From NCBI GenBank assembly GCA_965217205.1, contig OZ244254.1:2170001-2234000 (forward strand): DNA of 64,000 nucleotides. The letters run 5' to 3'. Positions 52,196-60,613 of this stretch are shown piece after piece. The notes beneath the pieces are model-generated. The model made no database searches, was not told the origin of the DNA, and saw only the letters and a program-made list of their open reading frames with translations. The first letter of the stretch is position 1; the number at the start of each line of letters is the position of its first letter. The DNA is from Maricaulis sp947259345 (lineage in GTDB: Bacteria > Pseudomonadota > Alphaproteobacteria > Caulobacterales > Maricaulaceae). The translations under genes were made by a program, and so were the position numbers.

Positions 52196-53401
52196 CTAGA
52201 CCCGCTCGATGATGGTCGCGGTGCCCATGCCGCCGCCGACGCAGAGCGTGGTCAGGGCGGTTTGCTTGCCCGTGCGCTCCAGTTCGTCGAGGACGGTGCC
52301 CAGGATCATCGCGCCGGTGGCGCCCAGCGGGTGACCCATGGCGATGGCGCCGCCATTCACATTCATGATGGAATGGTCGATGTCATAGGCCTGCATCAGG
52401 CGCAGCACGACCGCAGCGAAAGCCTCGTTGAGCTCCCACAGATCGATATCGCCTGCTTCCATGCCGGCCTTTTTCAGGGCCTTGGCGGTGACCGGAACCG
52501 GTCCCGTCAGCATGATGGTCGGCTCGGAACCGATCGAGGCCATCGAGCGGATCCGCGCCCGCGGCTTGAGACCGGCACGCTCGCCCGCCTCTTTCGATCC
52601 GACCAGGACCATGGCCGAGCCGTCGACGATACCCGAGGAATTGCCGCCGGTATGGACCCAGTTGAGATATTCCACTTCCGGATAGCGCTGGGTGGCGACC
52701 GCTTCAAAACCGACAAAATCCGACATGTCCTTGAAGGCCGATTTCAGCGAGCCGAGGCCCTGCATGTCAGTGCCCGGACGCATGTGCTCGTCATGGTCGA
52801 GAATGGTCGTGCCCAGCTGGTCCTTCACGGCGACGACCGATTTGGCGAAACGGCCCTCTTCCCAGGCCTGCGCGGCGCGCTTCTGGCTTTCAACGGCATA
52901 GGCGTCGACGTCGTCGCGGCTAAAGCCATACTTGGTGGCGATCAGGTCGGCAGAGACGCCTTGCGGCACGATGTAATGGTCGAAGGAAATCTCCGGATCG
53001 ACACCCATGGCACCGCCATCGGAGCCCATCGGCACGCGCGACATGGCTTCCACACCGCCGCCAATGGCAAAATCGGCCTCGCCGGACATCACCTTGGCCG
53101 CGGCGACATTCACCGCTTCCAGGCCCGAGGCGCAGAAACGGTTGAGCTGATAGCCGCCCGTGGTCTCGGCATAGCCGGCATTGATCACGGCCGAGCGCGC
53201 GATATTGGCGCCCTGCTCACCAACCGGCGAGACGACCCCCATGATCACGTCATCGACGAGCGCGGTGTCGAGATTATTGCGGTCACGGATCGCGGCGAGC
53301 TGCTGGGTGGCCAGCTGCAGCGCGGTGATCTCGTTGAGCGCTCCATTCTTTTTCTTGCCGCGCGGCGTGCGCGTGGCGTCGAAGATATAAGCTTCTGTCA
53401 T
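52196..53401 (-). CDS. Acetyl-CoA acyltransferase (thiolase, FadA type)
   Basis: 401 residues. The nucleophilic Cys is in LNRFCASGLEAVNVAAAKV, the second catalytic set in NVNGGAIAMGHPLGATGA and the C-terminal Cys in TLCVGGGMGTATIIE. It cleaves 3-ketoacyl-CoA. ATG 53401 has GGAAG upstream; a GTG at 53407 is also in frame. With the 85-residue protein and the FadJ-like enzyme it forms a compact operon. FadA-type is inferred from pairing with FadJ; some thiolases of this look prefer short chains. Confidence 0.94.
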   Translation of the reverse strand: MTEAYIFDATRTPRGKKKNGALNEITALQLATQQLAAIRDRNNLDTALVDDVIMGVVSPVGEQGANIARSAVINAGYAETTGGYQLNRFCASGLEAVNVAAAKVMSGEADFAIGGGVEAMSRVPMGSDGGAMGVDPEISFDHYIVPQGVSADLIATKYGFSRDDVDAYAVESQKRAAQAWEEGRFAKSVVAVKDQLGTTILDHDEHMRPGTDMQGLGSLKSAFKDMSDFVGFEAVATQRYPEVEYLNWVHTGGNSSGIVDGSAMVLVGSKEAGERAGLKPRARIRSMASIGSEPTIMLTGPVPVTAKALKKAGMEAGDIDLWELNEAFAAVVLRLMQAYDIDHSIMNVNGGAIAMGHPLGATGAMILGTVLDELERTGKQTALTTLCVGGGMGTATIIERV

Positions 53402-53473
53402 GGTCACTTCCTTTCCCTTGGCGGGGTGGTTCCCTTTATCGACGTAGTCATCTGATGAGGGCGGGGCGCGGGA

Positions 53474-54079
53474 CTAGTCATCCTCTTCCGCCTCGTCCTC
53501 GATCATGTGGTAGGCGACGGCATGTTCGCCGCGTTCATTGAGGGCGTGGGCGATGCGCAGACGCTCCTCCAATGGCTTGTTCTGTGAGAGCTTGGCCTTG
53601 CCCTCCAGGCGGTCAATCTCGAACTCGAAGGGCTGGATGGCCATTTCCAGCATGGCGCGACGCTTTTCTTCCAGCCGGGTAATGCGCCACTCGCTTTCAA
53701 AATCGGCGATCTGCGAGGACAGCGCCCGTTCGGCCTCGACGCCCTCAAGCGGTACCAGCGAGCCGAACGCATGCACGGCGACATAATTCCAGGTCGGTAC
53801 ATTCTCGTGCGGCCGCGAATACCAGGTCGGTGAGATATAGGCATGCGGACCGGTGAAAACGACCATCGCCTCCTTGCCCGCCTTGATCGCCGCGGCGGCC
53901 GGATTGGCCATGGCGACATGACCGATCAGGACCAGGCGCTCATCGGCCAGCTTGAAGGGGATATGCGTCGCCGCCAGGTCCGGCTCGCCCGGAATCAAGA
54001 GCAGACCGAAATCATACGACCGCATCACCGCCCGCATCTCGCTCTCGTCTTCCATTTTGAAATGTGTGGGCGTGTACAT
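53474..54079 (-). CDS. FMN-binding negative regulator-like protein (PaiB family)
   Basis: 201 residues of the PaiB family, a split-barrel flavin-like fold: MYTPTHFKMEDESEMRAVMR, GLLLIPGEPDLAATHIPFKL, VFTGPHAYISPTWYSRP, VPTWNYVAVHAFGSL. Bacillus PaiB represses sporulation and protease genes, but most relatives are of unknown role. Its start overlaps the preceding membrane-protein stop by one base. It ends 72 bases before the thiolase. Confidence 0.9.
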   Translation of the reverse strand: MYTPTHFKMEDESEMRAVMRSYDFGLLLIPGEPDLAATHIPFKLADERLVLIGHVAMANPAAAAIKAGKEAMVVFTGPHAYISPTWYSRPHENVPTWNYVAVHAFGSLVPLEGVEAERALSSQIADFESEWRITRLEEKRRAMLEMAIQPFEFEIDRLEGKAKLSQNKPLEERLRIAHALNERGEHAVAYHMIEDEAEEDD

Positions 54080-54504
54080 CAGGCGCGTTTCCCGGAAACG
54101 AAGATGAGGGCGACCAGAAAAGCGAGGCTGGGCGCCAGCAGGGTCAGCACCATCGGCACCAGCGAGTAGAGCCGCAATTGCGCAAACTCGGCCGGATTGT
54201 CCCCGCCGAGCAGGAGATGGGCCGGGATGGAGATCAGGATCGGCGCGGTGGCGATCACCCAGTATCCGACCAGCGCGGCCAATACGCGCAGCCGCGAGCC
54301 GAGCAGAAACGACACCGCCAGCGCAAACAGGGTCGCGATGACCGGTGGCAGGGCGAGGCCCAGCCAGTGCGGATAATCCTCCAGCGCGAAACTCGCCCCG
54401 AACCAGATACCCGACCCCAGCCGCGCCGCCAGCACGGTGCCCGCACCGCCGGCGATTGCGGCGATGAGGAGGGAGCGCAGGGAGTTGTCGCGGCTGTCAG
54501 TCAT
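54079..54504 (-). CDS. Membrane protein of unknown function, 141 residues
   Basis: About four hydrophobic segments (LLIAAIAGGAGTVLAARLGS; LGLALPPVIATLFALAVSFL; VLAALVGYWVIATAPILISI; LVPMVLTLLAPSLAFLVALI). ATG 54504 is chosen because it overlaps the preceding lipoprotein stop (ATGA); a frame reaching 54702 is rejected. No family is recognised. Translation is probably coupled on both sides, so this lipoprotein, membrane protein and PaiB-like protein form a small unit. Confidence 0.72.
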   Translation of the reverse strand: MTDSRDNSLRSLLIAAIAGGAGTVLAARLGSGIWFGASFALEDYPHWLGLALPPVIATLFALAVSFLLGSRLRVLAALVGYWVIATAPILISIPAHLLLGGDNPAEFAQLRLYSLVPMVLTLLAPSLAFLVALIFVSGKRA

Positions 54505-54941
54505 GAGCCAGCCTCCGCTGCACAGCGCATCAGCTCCGAACGCCGCCCGTCTTCGTCTATTATGGTCATTTGATCGCCAAGCCGCGCGAAGCTGAGGTAC
54601 TCGGTCCATGAGTGCGGAGGATGCACGATGAGTGTGTCGCAAGAGAGCTCTACGCGATACCCTCCGCCGAACACTTGCCTGTAAGCCCGGCGCACAGAAC
54701 ACCCGCCAGGAGCTGGGTGGCCATCAATCATATGCGCTTCGATGCCGACGACCTCATCCCCGTCGCACTGACCGGCCACCGCCCATTGGCCCGAAAAACA
54801 GCGGCTGAATTCCTGTTCATCAGCAAACGCGCGGTCTCGCCAGGTTGATACCCCGGACGCGCACGCCGCTTCGTCATGGGTCGGCACGGACGCACAGCCC
54901 GCCAAGGTGGCGGTGAACAGCAATGCCAAGGCACCTTTCAT
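54501..54941 (-). CDS. Small lipoprotein of unknown function
   Basis: 146 residues. The signal KGALALLFTATLAGCASVPT has a good lipobox (LAGC). The mature part contains five Cys (ACASGVSTW, FSRCFSGQW, GQCDGDEV, GGCSVRRAY, LSCDTLIV), likely disulfide-bonded outside the cytoplasm. No family is recognised. It starts 2 bases after the acyl-CoA dehydrogenase stop and overlaps the membrane-protein start. A longer frame to 55217 lies antisense/overlapping the dehydrogenase and is rejected. Confidence 0.72.
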   Translation of the reverse strand: MKGALALLFTATLAGCASVPTHDEAACASGVSTWRDRAFADEQEFSRCFSGQWAVAGQCDGDEVVGIEAHMIDGHPAPGGCSVRRAYRQVFGGGYRVELSCDTLIVHPPHSWTEYLSFARLGDQMTIIDEDGRRSELMRCAAEAGS

Positions 54942-54943
54942 CC

Positions 54944-56110
54944 CTACAGCGTCCTCGCGATCAACAGCTTCATGATCTCGTTTGTCCCGCCATAGATCCG
55001 CTGGACGCGGCTGTCGGTCCACATTTTCGCAATGGGATATTCGCGCATGTATCCATAGCCGCCATGCAGCTGGACGCATTCGTCCATGACCTCGTTCTGG
55101 GCTTCGGAGACCCAGTATTTGGCCATTGAGGCGGTGGCGGCGTCGAGTTCGCCCTTCATCAGGCGTTCCGAGCAATGATGGGTGAAGACCTCGGCCAGGG
55201 TCGCCTTGGTCTTGCATTCGGCGAGCTTGAACTGGGTATTCTGGAATTTCAGGATCGGACGGCCAAAGGCCTCGCGTTCCTTGGTGTAATTGATCGTCTC
55301 GTGCAGGGCGCGCTTCATCGCGCCGACACCCTGGACGGCGATCTGCAGGCGTTCCTGGGGCAATTGCTGCATCAGCTGGATGAAGCCCTGGCCCTCTTCC
55401 TGGCCGAGCAGGGCGTCAGCGGGAACCCAGACATCCTCGAAGAAGAGCTCGGCCGTGTCCTGGGCTTTCATCCCGACCTTGTCGAGCAGGCGGCCGCGAC
55501 GGAAGCCCTCGACCTTGTCGGTCTCGACCATCAGCAGAGAGACGCCATCATAACCCTTTTCCGGGTCGGTCTTGGCGACGACGATAATGAAATTGGCCGA
55601 ACCGCCATTGGTGATGAAGGTCTTCTGGCCATTGATGCGATAGCCATTGCCGTCCTTGATCGCGGTGGTCTTGACGCTTTGCAGGTCCGAGCCCGTGCCC
55701 GGTTCGGACATGGCGATGGCACCGATCAGCTCGCCGGAAATCATGCGTGGCAGGACCGACTTCTTCTGCTCTTCCGAACCGTAATGGGTGACGTAGGGGG
55801 CGATGATGGAATTGTGCAGGCCGACACCCCAGCCGCCGGCGCCGATCTCGGCACCTGCCGTGTGGAAGACGTATTCATGGCCCCAATCACCACCGGCGCC
55901 GCCATATTCCTCGGGCACGGACGGGCAGAGAATTCCCGCCTTGCCGGCCTTGGTCCAGATCTCGCGATCGACCATGCCCTGGTCTTCCCAGCGTTCGGCA
56001 TTGGGCACGCATTCCTTCGCCATGAAGCCGCGCACCGAGTCCTCGAACATCCGCACATCCTCGCGTTCGAGAAAGGCCGGACGGGGTACATTGAGTGGGT
56101 CCTGAAACAT
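54944..56110 (-). CDS. Acyl-CoA dehydrogenase, long-chain (LCAD)-like
   Basis: 388 residues. FAD-binding motifs AIAMSEPGTGSDLQSVKTTA and KTFITNGGSANFIIVVAKTD are clear. At the position of the usual catalytic Glu (YEGT in medium-chain enzymes) this protein has RIYGGTNEIM, as in long-chain enzymes whose base sits on an earlier helix; the matching Glu here would be in ALHETINYTKEREAFGRP. It performs the first oxidation of beta-oxidation. ATG 56110 has GGGAGG upstream. A small lipoprotein gene follows after 2 bases. Confidence 0.94.
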   Translation of the reverse strand: MFQDPLNVPRPAFLEREDVRMFEDSVRGFMAKECVPNAERWEDQGMVDREIWTKAGKAGILCPSVPEEYGGAGGDWGHEYVFHTAGAEIGAGGWGVGLHNSIIAPYVTHYGSEEQKKSVLPRMISGELIGAIAMSEPGTGSDLQSVKTTAIKDGNGYRINGQKTFITNGGSANFIIVVAKTDPEKGYDGVSLLMVETDKVEGFRRGRLLDKVGMKAQDTAELFFEDVWVPADALLGQEEGQGFIQLMQQLPQERLQIAVQGVGAMKRALHETINYTKEREAFGRPILKFQNTQFKLAECKTKATLAEVFTHHCSERLMKGELDAATASMAKYWVSEAQNEVMDECVQLHGGYGYMREYPIAKMWTDSRVQRIYGGTNEIMKLLIARTL

Positions 56111-56256
56111 GAAACGTCCTCCCCAGACGTGTCGTCTTGTTGGTCTTGAGACCGGGCCTGACCGCCTGTCGATCCTCGCCCTTTATCAACCGGAATGGTG
56201 TGGCGGGCCGGTCTCTCTTGCCGGACCGGTCCCGCCGATATGTCGTCAGTTGGCGC

Positions 56257-58047
56257 CTAGAAGGCGTCGGCTTCCAGCGCCATCATCGAGTCGGCACCGG
56301 CCTCGACCTTGGCCAGATGCATGGCCGCTTCCGGCACCCAGCGGTCGAGGAAATAACGGCCCGTGGTGAGCTTGTTGGCATAGATCGGATCACTGTCACC
56401 AGCGGCGACCTTGGCCGAAGCGACCTTGGCCATTTTCGCCCACATATAGGTCAGGCAAGTCAGGCCGAAGAGGCTGAGATAGTCATGGCTGCCCGCGCCG
56501 GCATGATCGAAATTCTTCAGCGCATTATTCATCAGCCAGTCAGTCGCCTGCTTGAGCTTGCCCTTGGTCTCAGCCACCGCATTCACGAAGGGCTGGGTCT
56601 CGTCATTGCCGCCTTCGGCCACGAAGGCATCGAGCTCGGCGAAGAAGCTGGTGATCGGGCGCATGCCATTCATCGCCAGCTTGCGGCCAACCAGGTCGAG
56701 TGCCTGGATCCCGTTCGTGCCTTCATAGATCAGGGTGATACGGGCGTCGCGCAGGAGCTGGGACGCACCCCACTCCTCGGTGAAGCCGGACCCGCCATGA
56801 ACCTGCAGGCCGGAGGAGACCATGTCATAGCCCTTGCCGGTCAAATAACCTTTCACGATCGGGGTCAGCAGCGCCATGTAATCGCCGGCCTTTTCGCGCA
56901 TGGCCGGATCGGACGCCTTCTCCTCGAGATCACCCTGCAGGGCGGTCCACAGGGCAAAGCAGCGGGCCGCTTCGACGAAGGACTTCTGGTCCATCAGCAT
57001 GCGGCGCACATCCGGGTGGACGATGATCGGATCGGCCGGGCCGTCCTGGTTCTTCGGTCCGGTCAGGGAGCGGCCCTGGAGACGGTCTTTCGCAAATCCG
57101 AGCGATTGCTGATAGGCGGCCTCGGCGACGGCATAGCCTTGCAGGCCGACACCCAGCCGCGCCTCATTCATCATGATAAACATGATTTTGAGGCCCTTGT
57201 TTTCATCACCCACGAGCCAGCCGGTCGCCTCGTCATAGTCCATGACACAGGTGGCATTGCCGTGAATGCCCATCTTGTGTTCCAGGCCGCCGCATTTGAG
57301 CGAGTTGCGTGTCCCCGGATCGCCATTCTCGTCGGGAATGTGCTTGGGCACGACGAAGAGGGAGATGCCCTTCACGCCTTCCGGCGCGCCTTCGATCCGC
57401 GCCAGGACGAGGTGGATGATATTCTCGGCCATGTCGTGTTCGCCGGACGAGATCCAGATCTTCTGGCCGGTAATCTTGTAGGAGCCATCAGCCTGCGGCA
57501 CGGCCTTGGTGCGCAGGAGACCGAGATCGGTCCCGCAATGCGGCTCGGTCAGATTCATCGTCCCGCCCCACTGGCAGGAGATCATCTTGGGCAGGTAGAG
57601 CGCCTTTTGCTCGTCCGAGCCGCCGGTCGCGAGCGCCGCTGCGGCACCCAGGGTCAGGCCCGGATACATGCCAAACGCCATATTGGCCGAGGAGACCATC
57701 TCGTTGAAGGCGAGATTGAGGACATGCGGCAGGCCCTGACCGCCATATTCCGGATCGGAAGAGAGGGCCGTCCAGCCCCCTTCCGACATCTGCTTGAAGG
57801 CATCCTTCCAGCCGGTCGGCGTCTTGACGTTGCCGTCCGCGTCACGCGTACAGCCTTCCTCATCGCCGACCTTGGAGATCGGGGCGAGCACGCCCTCACA
57901 GAACTTCGCACCTTCTTCCAGGATCGCGTCGACCGTGTCGGCATCGGCATCGGCAAAGCCGGGCAGGTCGCCATACTGAGCGATATTGAGGACGTCATGC
58001 AGGACAAAACGCTGGTCACGAACCGGGGCACGATACGGGGTGGTCAT
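56257..58047 (-). CDS. Acyl-CoA dehydrogenase with extra C-terminal domain (DmdC/FadE-like)
   Basis: 596 residues, longer than ordinary acyl-CoA dehydrogenases because of an N-terminal extension (YRAPVRDQRFVLHDVLNIAQ) and a C-terminal domain after about 470. Core motifs: TMNLTEPHCGTDLGLLRTKA, KITGQKIWISSGEHDMAENI, and ARITLIYEGTNGIQALDL, which keeps the catalytic Glu (YEGTNGIQ). This layout is that of the DmdC-type group, which includes 3-methylmercaptopropionyl-CoA dehydrogenases, but many members are general acyl-CoA dehydrogenases. ATG has GGAGA upstream. It follows the MerR gene after 68 bases. Confidence 0.93.
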   Translation of the reverse strand: MTTPYRAPVRDQRFVLHDVLNIAQYGDLPGFADADADTVDAILEEGAKFCEGVLAPISKVGDEEGCTRDADGNVKTPTGWKDAFKQMSEGGWTALSSDPEYGGQGLPHVLNLAFNEMVSSANMAFGMYPGLTLGAAAALATGGSDEQKALYLPKMISCQWGGTMNLTEPHCGTDLGLLRTKAVPQADGSYKITGQKIWISSGEHDMAENIIHLVLARIEGAPEGVKGISLFVVPKHIPDENGDPGTRNSLKCGGLEHKMGIHGNATCVMDYDEATGWLVGDENKGLKIMFIMMNEARLGVGLQGYAVAEAAYQQSLGFAKDRLQGRSLTGPKNQDGPADPIIVHPDVRRMLMDQKSFVEAARCFALWTALQGDLEEKASDPAMREKAGDYMALLTPIVKGYLTGKGYDMVSSGLQVHGGSGFTEEWGASQLLRDARITLIYEGTNGIQALDLVGRKLAMNGMRPITSFFAELDAFVAEGGNDETQPFVNAVAETKGKLKQATDWLMNNALKNFDHAGAGSHDYLSLFGLTCLTYMWAKMAKVASAKVAAGDSDPIYANKLTTGRYFLDRWVPEAAMHLAKVEAGADSMMALEADAF

Positions 58048-58115
58048 GATGGGTCTCCGGGGAGCGGGTGTGGATTGTTGTGATTGTGAATGTCAGGTCG
58101 GTGCAGCTGTGCCGG

Positions 58116-58598
58116 TCATCCCGGCGACAGGCCGCTCCAGTCTTCCAGATGGGCATTGGCCAGGGCTTCAAAGGCCCGGGCGCGGCGCCGGACATCATCC
58201 GGCGGGGTGCGGTCTTCCAGGCGCTCGCGCATCCAGTCGAGGCCGGCGGTGAGTTCGGCCAGGGCGCGCTCGACATCCTCGCGCTGCTGCTGCAGCACGG
58301 TAATGCGATGCTCGAACCGCTTGATCGCCGGCTCGAGCCGCTCGCGGCCACCGCGGTCAATCGCCTGCAGATCGAGGATTTCCTTGATCTCGTCGAGGGC
58401 AAAACCAACCCGCTTGCCGCGCAGGATCAGCTCGATACGGGCCCGGTCTTCGGCGGAGTAGACCCGGGCCGCGCCACGACGCAGCGGATGGATCATGCCC
58501 TTCTGCTCATAGAAGCGAAGCGTGCGCGGCGTGATGTCGAACTCCATGGCGAGTTCGCGAATGGTGAATTCAGTATCGGGGGCGACAGGCTTGATCAT
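58116..58598 (-). CDS. MerR family transcriptional regulator
   Basis: 160 residues. The MerR helix-turn-helix is at the N-terminus (FTIRELAMEFDITPRTLRFY, EQKGMIHPLRRGAARVYS), followed by a dimerisation coiled coil. There are no metal-binding Cys, so it is not a mercury or copper sensor; relatives with this head regulate acyl-CoA or branched-chain degradation genes. It sits at the head of the leftward beta-oxidation cluster and is its likely regulator. ATG 58598 is chosen; a GTG at 58616 is also possible. Confidence 0.9.
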   Translation of the reverse strand: MIKPVAPDTEFTIRELAMEFDITPRTLRFYEQKGMIHPLRRGAARVYSAEDRARIELILRGKRVGFALDEIKEILDLQAIDRGGRERLEPAIKRFEHRITVLQQQREDVERALAELTAGLDWMRERLEDRTPPDDVRRRARAFEALANAHLEDWSGLSPG

Positions 58599-58731
58599 GG
58601 GGTGAATGGTGTTCACGAAGTTACGCGAACGTCAACGTCAAATATATGACAATGGGGATTTCCCTGTGAGAACCGGCACTACCGGTTTTGCCCCCTTTCA
58701 TTGTCACCGCAGGCGCGGCAAAGTCCGGCCC

Positions 58732-60378
58732 ATGTTGCGTTTCCTTGTCCTGCCCGCCCTCGTACTGGCCCTGCCCGGCCTGCCTGCCCATGCCATGATC
58801 CAGGCGGGACAGCCCGACCCCGGCTTTTCGATACTCGCCGAACCGGAGCCGGCACCGGACACAATTCCCGCCCCGACACCCGACCGGCCAGCACCCGACC
58901 TCTCGGACGAGACCTATACGGTGATCGGCCCGCATCTGGACCGCGACTCCTACCTGGCCCTGCGTGGCAATCGGGACGACCAGGTGCTGCGGACACGCTG
59001 GCAAATCACACGCACCGCGCTGGACGGCACGGAACTGGGCGAGGAACAGCGCGAGATTGTCATCGGCGACGGTTATGTCACCGAGACCGGCGAGACCGAA
59101 CGCGTCATCCAGGACTTCGTTACCAGCCGCACGCTGACCCGTGTGCCTGCGCTGGACGGACCGGTCATGCGCAATGAGCCCTTCGTCTCCCATGTCCATC
59201 GCCAGATGAATACCTTCGCCTATTATACTGAAGGCGGCACGCTGGAAGAGGTTACCGGACCCGGGGGCACCTCCTTCGACCGCTTCTGGATCGAGGCCGC
59301 CATGGGCGTGCGCCTGGGGGAGGCCCAGCTCATCTCGACGATGACAGATGAGGCGGTCACCGAAGTGCGCCGCAGCGCCGAAGGCTCCCCCGTCCTGACG
59401 CACCGCGATGACGGGCTGGGTGCCGGGCGCGCGGCCGCGCTGTTTCGGGGCTGGCTGCAGCATGCCGTCCCGATCCATCCCGACGCCCTGGCCACCCTCA
59501 ATGCCGAGACCGGCATTCCCGAGGCGTTCAGCTTCCTGGTCTTTTCGCCATCAAGCCCGGACGGGCGCCGGGAAAGCTGGACCCGTCTGAGCTCGCATGA
59601 AGACGAAGCCGCCTTCCCCTGGCCGGAAGGCCTCTCACCGGCCCGGGCCGATAGCTACCAGATTGATGACCCGGCCGTGCGCCGGCTGCTGCAGGCCGGG
59701 CTTGAAGCCGCCGCCCGCCCCTCGGCCACGCCGGAGGAAGCCGATTTCCTCGCCGCTGCCGAAGCGGCTCAACGTCGGGCCGATCCGTCCGGGGCCTATC
59801 TCGCTCTCTACCAGATATCCCATCACCGCGGCCCCTGCCGCGCCGATTCGACCTCGCCGGTCTGCGGCCGAATGAGCCAGGTCGCCGCATCCGGCATCGG
59901 CAATGCCGGTTTTGAAGCCCTGATGGGCGGGATCAGTCGCATGCAGAGCGACCGTGCTGCCGCGCTCAACGTGCTGAAAGACCATTTGCATCGCGACAGT
60001 CTGGAAGGGGCCGCCGCCAATCTGCTGGCAGCCCAGGCGCTGGCCGCGCTGCGCAGTACGCAGCCGACGGCATTCCCGGAGCTCAACCTTCAGGCCCTGT
60101 TTGCGAATGCGGCGGTGGCTGACCCCTATGCGCCCCTTGCCTTCTGGCACGCGGGCCGCTTCATCGCCAGCCAGAGCGATGTCGAGACAGCCTGGCTGCT
60201 CTTCGATATCGCTCGCGCGCTGCCCGCGTCCCGCAGCCTTCCGCCATCGCGCGAAGCCGTGGCCATGAGCGAGCAGTTACAAACGCTTGCACCAGGCTTC
60301 TTCGTAAGCGTGCCGGAGACTCCATCGGACACCGGGGATGATAATCTCGACGCGGATGAGACCGACCCGCCGGAGTGA
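58732..60378 (+). CDS. Large secreted protein of unknown function
   Basis: 548 residues. The signal RFLVLPALVLALPGLPAHAM is followed by a Pro-rich stretch, then a beta-rich region and a helical C-terminal half rich in Ala/Leu with TPR-like units (DRAAALNVLKDHLHRDSLEG, AAANLLAAQALAALRSTQPT). There is a likely Cys pair (HHRGPCRADSTSPVCGRM). No family is recognised. ATG 58732 is chosen since the signal begins there; the frame is open to 58606. It is divergent from the MerR gene and is followed by podJ after 235 bases. Confidence 0.75.
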   Translation: MLRFLVLPALVLALPGLPAHAMIQAGQPDPGFSILAEPEPAPDTIPAPTPDRPAPDLSDETYTVIGPHLDRDSYLALRGNRDDQVLRTRWQITRTALDGTELGEEQREIVIGDGYVTETGETERVIQDFVTSRTLTRVPALDGPVMRNEPFVSHVHRQMNTFAYYTEGGTLEEVTGPGGTSFDRFWIEAAMGVRLGEAQLISTMTDEAVTEVRRSAEGSPVLTHRDDGLGAGRAAALFRGWLQHAVPIHPDALATLNAETGIPEAFSFLVFSPSSPDGRRESWTRLSSHEDEAAFPWPEGLSPARADSYQIDDPAVRRLLQAGLEAAARPSATPEEADFLAAAEAAQRRADPSGAYLALYQISHHRGPCRADSTSPVCGRMSQVAASGIGNAGFEALMGGISRMQSDRAAALNVLKDHLHRDSLEGAAANLLAAQALAALRSTQPTAFPELNLQALFANAAVADPYAPLAFWHAGRFIASQSDVETAWLLFDIARALPASRSLPPSREAVAMSEQLQTLAPGFFVSVPETPSDTGDDNLDADETDPPE

Positions 60379-60414
60379 CGGCGCGCGAGTGCGGGCAAAA
60401 TCCGGGCAAAAACT

Positions 60415-60482
60415 GAGTCGCGACGCCAACTTATCCACACATTTTACCCACCATTAACCGAGTCAGAGCCTTGTTCAGACTC
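60415..60482. promoter_or_regulatory. Cell-cycle motif cluster upstream of podJ: DnaA box and three GANTC sites
   Basis: A perfect consensus DnaA box TTATCCACA at 60431-60439. GANTC sites (CcrM methylation) at 60415-60419, 60460-60464 and 60478-60482. A TTAACC half-site at 60454-60459. In Caulobacter, podJ is a DnaA-activated gene, so this matches known wiring; function here is inferred from sequence. Confidence 0.65.
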
Positions 60483-60554
60483 AGGATTTCGCGGCTTTGC
60501 GGCTCGATCTGAGATTTGGTGTGGAAACACTACATATTGGGTCTCCACCCTTGG

Positions 60555-60569
60555 TTTACACTATATTAA
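60555..60569. promoter_or_regulatory. Possible CtrA site upstream of podJ
   Basis: TTTA-N7-TTAA, one base off the CtrA consensus TTAA-N7-TTAA, 45 bases before the podJ start. Confidence 0.4.
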
Positions 60570-60570
60570 C

Positions 60571-60589
60571 TGCGGAATAGCCTTCCGCA
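60571..60589 (+). promoter_or_regulatory. Hairpin in the podJ leader
   Basis: TGCGGAA and TTCCGCA pair perfectly around TAGCC, 25 bases before the podJ start codon. It could affect translation or be part of a regulator site. Confidence 0.4.
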
Positions 60590-60613
60590 GGTTTGGCTGG
60601 GAGTGCGAATCAG

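Noticed and set aside
50056..52212. 718-codon frame antisense to the FadJ-like gene
   Set aside because: The minus strand has unmistakable hydratase and dehydrogenase motifs; the antisense frame has none.
56137..58083. 648-codon frame antisense to an acyl-CoA dehydrogenase
   Set aside because: Same GC-bias artefact; His/Gly-rich nonsense translation.
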